Positions 14,122 through 19,675 of a DNA stretch of 19,675 bases are shown here, piece by piece. This DNA comes from an uncultured Actinomyces sp. (GTDB lineage: Bacteria; Actinomycetota; Actinomycetes; Actinomycetales; Actinomycetaceae), in NCBI GenBank assembly GCA_937926195.1, contig CALEXZ010000151.1, positions 1 through 19,675 of the forward strand, given 5' to 3'. Below the pieces are notes generated by a model. The model worked only from the letters and a program-made list of their open reading frames with translations. It ran no database searches and had not been told where the DNA came from. A program made the translations under genes and the position numbers. How positions within the stretch are numbered: position 1 is the first letter of the stretch; each line of letters begins with the position of its first letter.

Positions 14122-14961
14122 ATGGCGAACTACACCACCGCCGACATCAAGGCCCTGCGCGAGCAGACCGGTGCCGGCATGATGGACGTCAAGAAGGCGC
14201 TCGACGAGGCCGACGGCAATCTCGAGAAGGCCGTCGAGATCATCCGCGTCAAGGGCCTCAAGGGCATTGCCAAGCGTGAGGGCCGCGCGACCAGCGCCGG
14301 CCTCATCGCCGCCGAGGTCCTCGACACGGCCGAGGGACAGGTGGGCGTCCTCGTCGAGACCAACGCCGAGACCGACTTCGTCGTCAAGAACGAGAAGTTC
14401 ATCGACTTCTCCGCCAAGGTCCTCGCGGCCGCCGTCGCCTCGGGCGCCGAGACCGTCGAGGCCCTGGCCCAGGTCGAGGTCGACGGCGAGACCGTCCAGT
14501 CCCTCACCGACGGCATGCAGGCCGTCATCGGCGAGAAGATCGTCGTCTCGCGCGTCGCCCGTCTGGCCGCCCCGAAGGTCGACCTCTACCTGCACCGCAC
14601 CAACCCGGACCTTCCCGCCCAGGTCGCCGTCCTCGTCGGCACCGACGAGAAGGCTGCTGAGGTCGCCCACGACGTCGCCATGCACATCGCCGCGTACTCC
14701 CCGCAGTACCTCACCCGCGACGAGGTCCCGGCCGAGGTCGTCGAGAAGGAGCGTGCCATCGCCGAGGAGACCACTCGCGCCGAGGGCAAGCCCGAGCAGG
14801 CCATCGCCAGGATCGTCGAGGGCCGCCTGGGCGGCTTCTTCAAGGAGATCTGCCTGACCGAGCAGGCCTACGCCAAGGACCCCAAGACCACGGTCGGCAA
14901 GGTCGTGGCCGCCACCGGCGGCGAGGTCACCGGCTTCGTGCGCGTGCGCGTGGGCGCCTGA
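14122..14961 (+). CDS. tsf: Translation elongation factor Ts
   Basis: This 279-residue EF-Ts is the guanine nucleotide exchange factor that regenerates EF-Tu-GTP. Residues 1-50 form the UBA-like N-terminal domain (TADIKALREQTGAGMMDVKKAL). The core has the exchange motif NAETDFVVKNEKF that contacts the EF-Tu nucleotide site. The C-terminal part includes MHIAAYSPQYLTRDEVP, and the protein ends VTGFVRVRVGA. The ATG at 14122 has AAGGAG seven bases upstream. It lies 42 bases after rpsB. A strong U-tract terminator follows 40 bases after the stop, ending the conserved segment just before the low-GC island. Confidence 0.98.
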   Translation: MANYTTADIKALREQTGAGMMDVKKALDEADGNLEKAVEIIRVKGLKGIAKREGRATSAGLIAAEVLDTAEGQVGVLVETNAETDFVVKNEKFIDFSAKVLAAAVASGAETVEALAQVEVDGETVQSLTDGMQAVIGEKIVVSRVARLAAPKVDLYLHRTNPDLPAQVAVLVGTDEKAAEVAHDVAMHIAAYSPQYLTRDEVPAEVVEKERAIAEETTRAEGKPEQAIARIVEGRLGGFFKEICLTEQAYAKDPKTTVGKVVAATGGEVTGFVRVRVGA

Positions 14962-14990
14962 GTCGAGGCGCGCTCCCGACGGGAACGGGC

Positions 14991-14996
14991 TACGCT
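14991..14996 (+). promoter_or_regulatory. TACGCT -10-like hexamer between tsf and its terminator
   Basis: TACGCT is preceded by CGGGAACGGG (14980-14989). The same decamer stands before the pyrH -10-like TAGGCT at 16600. Here it sits directly in front of a terminator hairpin, so any transcript would be tiny. It may be a displaced or duplicated pyrH promoter. Confidence 0.3.
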
Positions 14997-14998
14997 AA

Positions 14999-15049
14999 CA
15001 TGGGAGGGACCCACGAGCCCCAGCTTGTGGGTCCCTCCCGATTAGTTTC
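14999..15049 (+). terminator. Strong intrinsic terminator after tsf
   Basis: Bases 15002-15017 pair with 15024-15039 (16 bp with one G-U wobble) around a CCCCAG loop. The run ATTAGTTT follows. This is the best-formed terminator in the GC-rich part of the window and marks the end of rpsB-tsf. Confidence 0.85.
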
Positions 15050-15054
15050 CCTCA

Positions 15055-15063
15055 TGCTATGAT
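15055..15063 (+). promoter_or_regulatory. Extended -10 promoter of the low-GC gene
   Basis: TGCTATGAT combines the extended -10 TGn with a near-consensus hexamer TATGAT. It lies 16 bases after the tsf terminator and about 75 bases before the 188-residue ORF. This is much closer to the classic sigma-70/A consensus than the TANNNT elements of the surrounding genes. Confidence 0.55.
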
Positions 15064-15137
15064 GAATAACAGGAATTGGAAGAATGGATGGAAGTAGTGC
15101 GAGTCTATGAAGTTCGTGGAGGAGGAAGTAATGAGAT

Positions 15138-15704
15138 TTGACGAAGAGGAAGAAGGGTGAACCTGGGGTGGAAACCTGGTTGAACGCTCTGGTTACTGGG
15201 GTCTTGTCTGGGATGGTAGCCTCCCTGCTGTTTTTGCTTGCGCTGCGTCAGTTTCGTCCAAAGGTGTCAATATCTCCGTTCATTGCGAGAGAGGTCGACT
15301 CTCTAGGTGAAATTCGATATCGCTTCAAGGTTGTTAACAGGAGTTTTCGCCCTGCGGTTGACGTCGGCGTTTATCTTTACCGAGATCGACCGAGAAAGGT
15401 GTTCGGGGGAGTTTCCGCGATTCATTGTCTCAAGCGAATACCGCTTTCGGACATTCATATAAACTTGATCCCCGGGAGGCGGATCAGGGATAAAGACGCC
15501 CGCCATGCGCGGCGATACCTGTGCGATGCCGACTTGTTGGCATACTGGCCTAGCGATGAGTTTGAGTCGGTTGTATTGAAGGTAGTGTGCCGCGACGGAT
15601 TTACCGGTGTCTGTCGTATTGTCGAGCAGCGATTTGAGTTGCATTCAACGATACGCGACGGACATTTTGCTTTCGGCGACAACTTAGAGGTTATTGGGCG
15701 GTAA
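15138..15704 (+). CDS. Orphan membrane-anchored protein with a possible Kir-channel-like C-terminal beta-sandwich
   Basis: This is a 188-residue hypothetical protein. Residues 1-10 are basic (TKRKKGEPG), and 14-37 form one transmembrane helix (WLNALVTGVLSGMVASLLF). Residues 42-186 look like a beta-sandwich. The run IRYRFKVVNRSFRPAVDVGVY, then FESVVLKVVCRDGFTG, and finally STIRDGHFAFGDNLEVI resembles, from memory, the cytoplasmic immunoglobulin-like domain of inward-rectifier K+ channels. That is inference. No pore helix or GYG filter is present. The start is uncertain: TTG at 15138 is the first start in this frame, just after an in-frame TGA. The strong Shine-Dalgarno sequence (GGAGGAGG, 15118-15125) is better placed for an out-of-frame ATG at 15131. 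The stop lies in a 22-bp tandem repeat. Codon use is far more AT-rich than in its neighbours. Confidence 0.65.
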   Translation: MTKRKKGEPGVETWLNALVTGVLSGMVASLLFLLALRQFRPKVSISPFIAREVDSLGEIRYRFKVVNRSFRPAVDVGVYLYRDRPRKVFGGVSAIHCLKRIPLSDIHINLIPGRRIRDKDARHARRYLCDADLLAYWPSDEFESVVLKVVCRDGFTGVCRIVEQRFELHSTIRDGHFAFGDNLEVIGR

Positions 15705-15746
15705 CTTAGAGGTTATTGGGCGGTAACTTAGAGGTTATTGGACAGT
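15681..15746 (+). repeat. Three tandem 22-bp repeats across the stop codon
   Basis: Unit copies start at 15681, 15703 and 15725. Each begins AACTTAGAGGTTATTGG. Copies 1 and 2 are identical, and copy 3 differs at two positions near its end. The junction of copies 1 and 2 creates the TAA stop of the upstream ORF. With a single copy the frame would continue nine residues further, to a TGA at 15773-15775. Confidence 0.95.
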
Positions 15747-15890
15747 ACGGGAACCCGTGTAGTTCATTGACGTGAAGTGTATTGTTGCGGTATGCAACAC
15801 TTTGAATGTGCTCTTGCGTGAAGACCTGTATTTTACCTCAATATTGATGTTGAAGTTTACTTGCTGAGGGGCGAGTATTGGAATGGAGTT

Positions 15891-15920
15891 GCCTTCGCGA
15901 TTTGCGAAGGCGTAGTTTTT
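15891..15920 (+). terminator. Intrinsic terminator with U-tract in low-GC island
   Basis: GCCTTCGC (15891-15898) pairs perfectly with GCGAAGGC (15904-15911) around GATTT. TAGTTTTT follows (15913-15920). It lies 187 bases after the orphan gene's stop and probably ends its transcript. The U-tract style differs from the U-less hairpins of the flanking core genes. Confidence 0.75.
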
Positions 15921-16450
15921 AGGGTTCGTGGGCTCTCTAGGTTTAAGGAGTTCATTTTTGGTGAGGGTTATCGGGGTGGATTCGACTGTGGGTTAAAGGG
16001 TTGGCAGTGTGTTGGAGGCGGGCTTGGTGGGGTTGGCCTTTTGGTTGAGGTAATTTGAAGAGGTGTTCAGGTGTTGGCCTGTGGGTTAGCGGGTCGTTGG
16101 TGGCATCTTCCTGACGGAGCAAAATGGAACTCTGGTCCAAAGTTGTGATCGGGTGACTTTTGACTGAGAAGTGCCCTTGTGGGTATGTGCGTTTCTTAAA
16201 CATTGTGGGTTGTTTGGTGGCGGTTATGTGTTAAGAGGAAATAAAGATGTTGCGATCTTGGGGTGTGTCGGTGGTCGACTTGTGTCTGCTGGGTAACGCA
16301 GGCTGTTCTCGACTTGTTCTTCGTCTAAAATTGTGCGTGTAACGACGGGCAGTGTCTGCTAGTCGTCCTGGTGATGTCTAAGTGTCCACTGTCCACTTGT
16401 TCTCGGATGCTTGTTCTGGCCTGCAACTGATGGTGTAAGTTTGGATAGAG
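15921..16450. other. G/T-rich stretch without a convincing gene
   Basis: The plus strand is strongly G/T-biased and very poor in C, most clearly at about 15960-16060. It contains short scattered repeats such as CTGTGGGTTA at 15986 and 16079 and TTGTGGGTT at 16203. Short ORFs here lack family resemblance. The best start context is ATG 16247. It could be decayed coding DNA or an RNA-encoding stretch. Nothing definite is seen. Confidence 0.5.
16247..16342 (+). CDS. Possible 31-residue small protein
   Basis: An ATG at 16247 has GAGGAA six bases upstream and opens a 31-residue frame (MLRSWGVSVVDLCLLGNAG..., ending in LRLKLCV and a TAA). The peptide is hydrophobic with a basic end, a composition seen in small membrane peptides. 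The only support is the well-placed Shine-Dalgarno sequence, in DNA where most other frames lack one. No homologue is recognised, and chance is a serious alternative. Confidence 0.2.
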   Translation: MLRSWGVSVVDLCLLGNAGCSRLVLRLKLCV

Positions 16451-16518
16451 ATTGCCACGGCGGGCGCACTGGCAGCCGCAGGCCTCCTGCTGCTGAGCGC
16501 GGGCCCCGCACGCACGCC

Positions 16519-16561
16519 GGGCGCCGTCGTCGGCCGCCGACCCAGGCCGACGACGGCGCCC
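16519..16561. terminator. Perfect 17-bp hairpin upstream of pyrH
   Basis: GGGCGCCGTCGTCGGCC (16519-16535) pairs without mismatch with 16545-16561 around a 9-base loop. No complete gene precedes it. A short GC-rich fragment (about 16451-16518) does, which may be the end of a lost gene. It would isolate pyrH from transcription of the island. Confidence 0.65.
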
Positions 16562-16599
16562 CTGCGCGTCGCCGAGCCCGTGCGGGCGCCGGGAACGGG

Positions 16600-16605
16600 T
16601 AGGCT
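16600..16605 (+). promoter_or_regulatory. Putative -10 element for pyrH
   Basis: TAGGCT matches TANNNT and is preceded by CGGGAACGGG (16590-16599), also found before TACGCT after tsf. It lies 65 bases before the pyrH ATG, leaving a leader of about 60 bases that holds the Shine-Dalgarno sequence GAGGAG. No classic -35 is seen. Confidence 0.45.
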
Positions 16606-16669
16606 CGCCCGAGGGCGCTCAGGCGCGCCCACCAGCCCGGTCCCCGGACGCACGACTGAGGAGAGCTTG

Positions 16670-17410
16670 ATGACCGCAGCGCACACCTCGAGCACGCCCC
16701 CACGTCCCCGCCGTGTCCTGCTCAAGGTCTCCGGTGAGGTCTTCGGCGGTGGCAGCGTCGGCCTGGACCCCGACGTCGTCTCCGACGCCGCCCGGCAGAT
16801 CGCCCAGGCGGTGCGTGAGGGTGTGCAGGTCGCGGTGGTCGTCGGCGGCGGCAACTTCTTCCGCGGTGCTGAGCTCTCCCAGCGGGGCATGGACCGCGCC
16901 CGCGCCGACTACATGGGCATGCTCGGAACCGTCATGAACGCTCTGGCCCTGCAGGACTTCATCGAGAAGGCCGGGGTGCCCGCACGCGTCCAGTCGGCCA
17001 TCGCCATGACCCAGGTCGCCGAGCCCTACGTCCCCCTGCGGGCCATCCGGCACCTGGAGAAGGGCCGCGTCGTCGTCTTCGGTGCCGGTGCCGGGCTTCC
17101 CTACTTCTCCACCGACACCGTCTCGGCCCAGCGGGCGCTGGAGTGCCACTGCGAGGAGCTCCTCGTGGGCAAGAACGGGGTCGACGGCGTCTACACGGCC
17201 GACCCGCGCAAGGACCCCGAGGCGCGACGGCTCGACTCCCTGACCTACGAGCGGGCGCTCGCCGACGGCCTGCAGGTCGTCGACGCCTCCGCCTTCGCCC
17301 TGTGCCGCGACAACCACCTCACCATGAGGGTCTTCGGCATGGGGGAGCCCGGCAACATCACCCGTGCACTGCTCGGAGACTCGATCGGCACCCTCGTCAC
17401 CAGCGCCTGA
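16670..17410 (+). CDS. pyrH: UMP kinase
   Basis: This 246-residue amino-acid-kinase-fold enzyme phosphorylates UMP to UDP using ATP in pyrimidine nucleotide synthesis. It is hexameric and usually GTP-activated and UTP-inhibited. Motifs include LLKVSGEVFGGG (17-28), VVVGGGNFFRG (57-66), DYMGMLGTVMNALALQD (80-96), VQSAIAM, GAGAGLPYFSTDT (138-150), and KNGVDGVYTADPRKDP (168-183). The ATG at 16670 has GAGGAG six bases upstream. An in-frame GTG at 16580 would add 30 non-homologous residues and precedes the promoter-like element. pyrH is followed by frr after 41 bases, so they form an operon. It is normally close to tsf, but here the low-GC island separates them. Confidence 0.97.
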   Translation: MTAAHTSSTPPRPRRVLLKVSGEVFGGGSVGLDPDVVSDAARQIAQAVREGVQVAVVVGGGNFFRGAELSQRGMDRARADYMGMLGTVMNALALQDFIEKAGVPARVQSAIAMTQVAEPYVPLRAIRHLEKGRVVVFGAGAGLPYFSTDTVSAQRALECHCEELLVGKNGVDGVYTADPRKDPEARRLDSLTYERALADGLQVVDASAFALCRDNHLTMRVFGMGEPGNITRALLGDSIGTLVTSA

Positions 17411-17451
17411 CCGGCGAACCACCTCACCCCACGAACACCGAAGGAACACCG

Positions 17452-18009
17452 ATGATCGACGACGTCATGCTCGAGGCCGAGGAGAAGATGGAGGCCGCTC
17501 TTGAGGCCGCCAAGCGCGAGATGGCCGCCATCCGCACCGGCCGCGCCAACCCCGCCATGTTCAACCCCATCATGGTCGACTACTACGGTGCCCCCACCCC
17601 GCTGCAGCAGCTCGCCGGGATCACGATCCCCGAGGCCCGCACCGTCATCGTCAGCCCCTTCGACCGCTCGGCGATGAAGGCCATCACCACCGCCATCCGC
17701 GAGTCCGACCTGGGGGTCAACCCCACCGACGACGGCACCGTCATCCGCGTCACCCTGCCCGCCCTCACCGAGGAGCGCCGCAAGGACTACGTCAAGCTCG
17801 CCCGCACCCGCGCCGAGGACTCGCGCGTTCAGGTCCGTGGCATCCGCGGCCGCTCGAAGAAGGAGCTGGAGGCCATCAAGAAGGCGGGCGAGGCCGGTGA
17901 GGACGACGTCAAGCGCGCCGAGAGCGAGCTCGACGCCCTCACCAAGCGCTTCGTCGAGGCCATCGACGCCGCCCTGGCCGCCAAGGAGGCCGAGCTCCTC
18001 GAGGTCTGA
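17452..18009 (+). CDS. frr: Ribosome recycling factor
   Basis: This 185-residue RRF has the exact family length. With EF-G it splits post-termination ribosomes. It starts MIDDVMLEAEEKMEAALEA. Conserved segments are RTGRANPAMFNPIMVDYYGAPTPL, ITIPEARTVIVSPFDRSAM, NPTDDGTVIRVTLPALTEERRK and the domain I helix ending VEAIDAALAAKEAELLEV. AAGGAA lies about six bases upstream of the ATG. It sits between pyrH and cdsA as in most bacteria. Confidence 0.98.
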   Translation: MIDDVMLEAEEKMEAALEAAKREMAAIRTGRANPAMFNPIMVDYYGAPTPLQQLAGITIPEARTVIVSPFDRSAMKAITTAIRESDLGVNPTDDGTVIRVTLPALTEERRKDYVKLARTRAEDSRVQVRGIRGRSKKELEAIKKAGEAGEDDVKRAESELDALTKRFVEAIDAALAAKEAELLEV

Positions 18010-18051
18010 GCTCAGCGCGCCCGCCGCCTCCACGCACCGCACGCCACGCCC

Positions 18052-18993
18052 GTGAGCATGCTGACTACCTTGCTGTCCCCGCCTCCGACGCCCAACCGCG
18101 CCCCTCTGCGCGCCACCGGGAGGGCCGGGCGCAACCTGCCCGCCGCAGTCGGGGTCGCGGTGGTCCTCATCGCGATCATCCTCGTCTCACTGCTGGTCAA
18201 GAAGGTCGCCTTCGTCGGCCTCGTCGTCGTGGCCGTGTGCGGAGCCCTGTGGGAGCTGGCCGGCGCCTTCGCCCGCAAGGGCATCCGGCTGCCGCTGGCG
18301 CCCCTGTGGCTGGGCACCCTGGGGACCTGCGTGTGCGCCTGGACGCTGGGGGCGGAGGGAGCCTTCGGCGCCTACATCGCCACCGCGGGCGCCTGCGTCG
18401 TGTGGTGCTTCCTCGACCAGGCGGAGGCGGACTCCGGGACCCTGCTCGCGGCCGCCGGCCACGACGTCGTGCCCCGCACACAGGTCCACGACGCCGTCCG
18501 GCGCTCACGGTCGGTGACGGCCGCCGCCTCGGTCCTGGCCGCCACGTACCTGCCCTTCCTGGCGGGATTCGCGGTCCTGCTCGTCGCCCAGGAGCAGGGC
18601 GTGGGCAAGATCGTCACGCTCTTTGCCCTGCCGGTGGCCAATGACACCGGCGGCTGGCTCGTGGGCATCACCTTCGGCAAGCACCCCATGGCGCCCAGCG
18701 TCTCGCCCAAGAAGTCCTGGGAGGGCTTCGCGGGCTCGGTCGCGGCGGCGCTGCTCGCCGGGGGCCTGTGCGCGTGGGCCCTGGAGTGGCCCCTGTGGGC
18801 GGGGGCGGCGCTGGGGCTCGTCGTCGTCATCGTCTCCACGCTGGGCGACCTGGGCGAGTCCCTGCTCAAGCGGGACCTGGGCCTCAAGGACATGGGCACG
18901 CTCCTGCCCGGCCACGGCGGACTCATGGACCGCCTCGACTCCATCCTCGTGGCCGCCCCGGTGGTCTACGTCGCCGCCCTCCTGCTGGGCTGA
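18052..18993 (+). CDS. cdsA: Phosphatidate cytidylyltransferase (CDP-diglyceride synthase)
   Basis: This 313-residue integral membrane enzyme makes CDP-diacylglycerol from CTP and phosphatidic acid, the branch point to all phospholipids. It has a polar N-terminal tail (1-28) and then about seven or eight hydrophobic helices. The CDP-diglyceride synthase signature is intact near the C terminus: SLLKRDLGLKDMG, then LLPGHGGLMDRLD. NDTGGWLVGITFGKHPM and SPKKSWEGFAGS are also diagnostic. The start may be GTG 18052 or ATG 18058. Neither has a good Shine-Dalgarno sequence, so translation may depend on coupling to frr, 42 bases upstream. Confidence 0.95.
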   Translation: MSMLTTLLSPPPTPNRAPLRATGRAGRNLPAAVGVAVVLIAIILVSLLVKKVAFVGLVVVAVCGALWELAGAFARKGIRLPLAPLWLGTLGTCVCAWTLGAEGAFGAYIATAGACVVWCFLDQAEADSGTLLAAAGHDVVPRTQVHDAVRRSRSVTAAASVLAATYLPFLAGFAVLLVAQEQGVGKIVTLFALPVANDTGGWLVGITFGKHPMAPSVSPKKSWEGFAGSVAAALLAGGLCAWALEWPLWAGAALGLVVVIVSTLGDLGESLLKRDLGLKDMGTLLPGHGGLMDRLDSILVAAPVVYVAALLLG

Positions 18994-19067
18994 ACGGCAC
19001 GCGCCGGGTCGAGATCCCGGGTGGGGCGCGTGTGACGCCCGGCGCGGCGCGCGCAGCGACCGACGGG

Positions 19068-19073
19068 TAACCT
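19068..19073 (+). promoter_or_regulatory. Putative -10 element for rlmN
   Basis: TAACCT fits TANNNT, in the 153-base gap between cdsA and rlmN. It gives a leader of about 70 bases with GAGAGGA before the GTG at 19147. No -35 is evident. Confidence 0.4.
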
Positions 19074-19146
19074 CGGCAGCCGCAGACCCGCACCGCTGAC
19101 CCGCACCGCACGCGGGCCCCGTCCCGCCGAGAGGAACCCCAGCTCC

Positions 19147-19675
19147 GTGAGCCCCGCCAACGACCGCCAGCGCCGTACGGCCCCCGTCTCCGTCGCCCTC
19201 AGGCGGCGCCCCGGCGAGGTCCAGGTCATGCCCACGGACCAGGCGCCCGAGGGCGCCACCAGCCCCGACGCCAGACCGCGCCTGTCCTTCGCGGTGCCCG
19301 TGGCCCGCGGCAAGGCACCGCGCCACCTGGCCGACCTCGACCTGGCCGGACGCAAGAGTGCCCTGGCCGATGCCGGCCTGCCCGCCTTCCGCGCCGAACA
19401 GCTCTCCCGCCACTACTTCACCCGCTTCACCCGCGAAGCCGCGGACATGACCGACCTGCCCGCGGCCCAGCGCGAGGACCTCGCGGCCGAGCTCCTGCCC
19501 GAGCTCATCACCGAGGTCCGGGCCCTGCGCGCCGACGGCGGGCGCACCATCAAGCACCTGTGGGAGCTGCACGACGGTGTGCGGGTGGAGTCTGTGCTCA
19601 TGCGCTACCGCGAGCGCACGACCCTGTGCGTGTCCTCCCAGGCCGGCTGCGGCATGGCCTGCCCCTTCTGCGCCA
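19147..19675 (+). CDS. rlmN: Dual-specificity RNA methyltransferase RlmN, N-terminal part
   Basis: The open frame from the GTG at 19147 runs off the window after 176 residues. RlmN is a radical-SAM enzyme that makes 2-methyladenosine at A2503 of 23S rRNA and A37 of some tRNAs. Residues 1-58 are a non-conserved basic/Pro-rich extension. The accessory helical domain follows (GLPAFRAEQLSRHYFTR...), then KHLWELHDGVRVESVLMRYRERTTLCVSSQAGC. The radical-SAM cluster CGMACPFC (C-x3-C-x2-C) is the last thing seen. Position after cdsA is standard for actinobacteria. GAGAGGA lies about 11 bases before the GTG. Confidence 0.94.
   Translation, partial: MSPANDRQRRTAPVSVALRRRPGEVQVMPTDQAPEGATSPDARPRLSFAVPVARGKAPRHLADLDLAGRKSALADAGLPAFRAEQLSRHYFTRFTREAADMTDLPAAQREDLAAELLPELITEVRALRADGGRTIKHLWELHDGVRVESVLMRYRERTTLCVSSQAGCGMACPFCA

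Larger units (their letters stand above)
15040..16450. other. Low-GC island between tsf and pyrH
   Basis: Base composition drops abruptly after the tsf terminator and recovers near 16450. The island holds one supported gene (15138-15704), its own promoter, Shine-Dalgarno sequence, tandem repeat and U-tract terminator. About 500 bases of G/T-rich DNA without convincing genes follow. Adjacent core genes are extremely GC-rich. Acquired DNA is inferred. No transposase, integrase, tRNA or clear target-site duplication is visible. Confidence 0.7.

Noticed and set aside
15681..15746. CRISPR-like repeats
   Set aside because: The 22-bp units are directly adjacent with no spacers, and no cas genes are present. 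It is a tandem duplication.
15772..15867. 31-residue frame between the tandem repeat and the terminator
   Set aside because: GTG start without a Shine-Dalgarno sequence and no recognisable features.
15861..16058. 65-residue plus-strand frame in the low-GC island
   Set aside because: It starts at TTG without a Shine-Dalgarno sequence, runs through the U-tract terminator hairpin, and has Gly/Val-rich composition that simply mirrors the G/T bias.
15952..16203. 83-residue minus-strand frame in the low-GC island
   Set aside because: Its His/Pro/Thr/Gln-rich composition reflects the C/A-rich minus strand, there is no Shine-Dalgarno sequence, and no family resemblance is seen.
15040..16450. Defence system or toxin-antitoxin pair in the island
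   Set aside because: Only one gene is supported and it has no nuclease, kinase or antitoxin motif. There is no second gene to form a known pair.
14980..16599. CGGGAACGGG pair as attachment-site duplication of an integrated element
   Set aside because: It is only ten bases, each copy precedes a -10-like hexamer, and no integrase or tRNA target is present. A promoter motif is the simpler reading.

Overview
The window is a chromosomal segment of a very GC-rich actinobacterium. Gene order, frequent GTG starts, alanine/arginine-rich proteins and leaderless start sites suggest a member of the Actinomycetaceae (Actinomyces-like). That taxon is inferred from sequence character only. Most of the window is the conserved actinobacterial block KH protein-rimM-trmD-rplS-lepB-rnhB-DUF2469-yraN-comM-dprA-xerC-M23-rpsB-tsf-pyrH-frr-cdsA-rlmN.

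Layout. 1-4735 holds ribosome and tRNA maturation genes (KH protein end, RimM, a TrmD-GNAT fusion, L19), then signal peptidase I and RNase HII. 4862-8627 holds DUF2469 followed by a tightly overlapping yraN-comM-dprA unit for DNA uptake and processing. 8705-11935 mixes the core gene xerC with accessory genes: a minus-strand DUF5655 protein, and a divergent serine hydrolase/PadR regulator pair with a dyad operator between them. A minus-strand secreted M23-type protein follows, and then a long, hairpin-rich leader runs into rpsB-tsf. 16670 to the end carries pyrH, frr, cdsA and the start of rlmN.

The most unusual part is about 1.4 kb between tsf and pyrH (about 15040-16450). It is far lower in GC than everything around it. 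It has its own extended -10 promoter, Shine-Dalgarno sequence and U-tract terminator, and encodes one orphan 188-residue membrane-anchored protein. Its C-terminal part reads to me like the immunoglobulin-like cytoplasmic domain of inward-rectifier K+ channels, without the pore. The gene's stop codon lies in a 22-bp tandem repeat. About 500 bp of G/T-rich DNA without a convincing gene follows, then a short GC-rich remnant and a 17-bp perfect hairpin before pyrH. This looks like transferred DNA in an otherwise conserved translation operon.

A second pattern is regulatory: several genes begin exactly 6 nt after a TANNNT-like hexamer with no Shine-Dalgarno sequence, the signature of leaderless transcripts.
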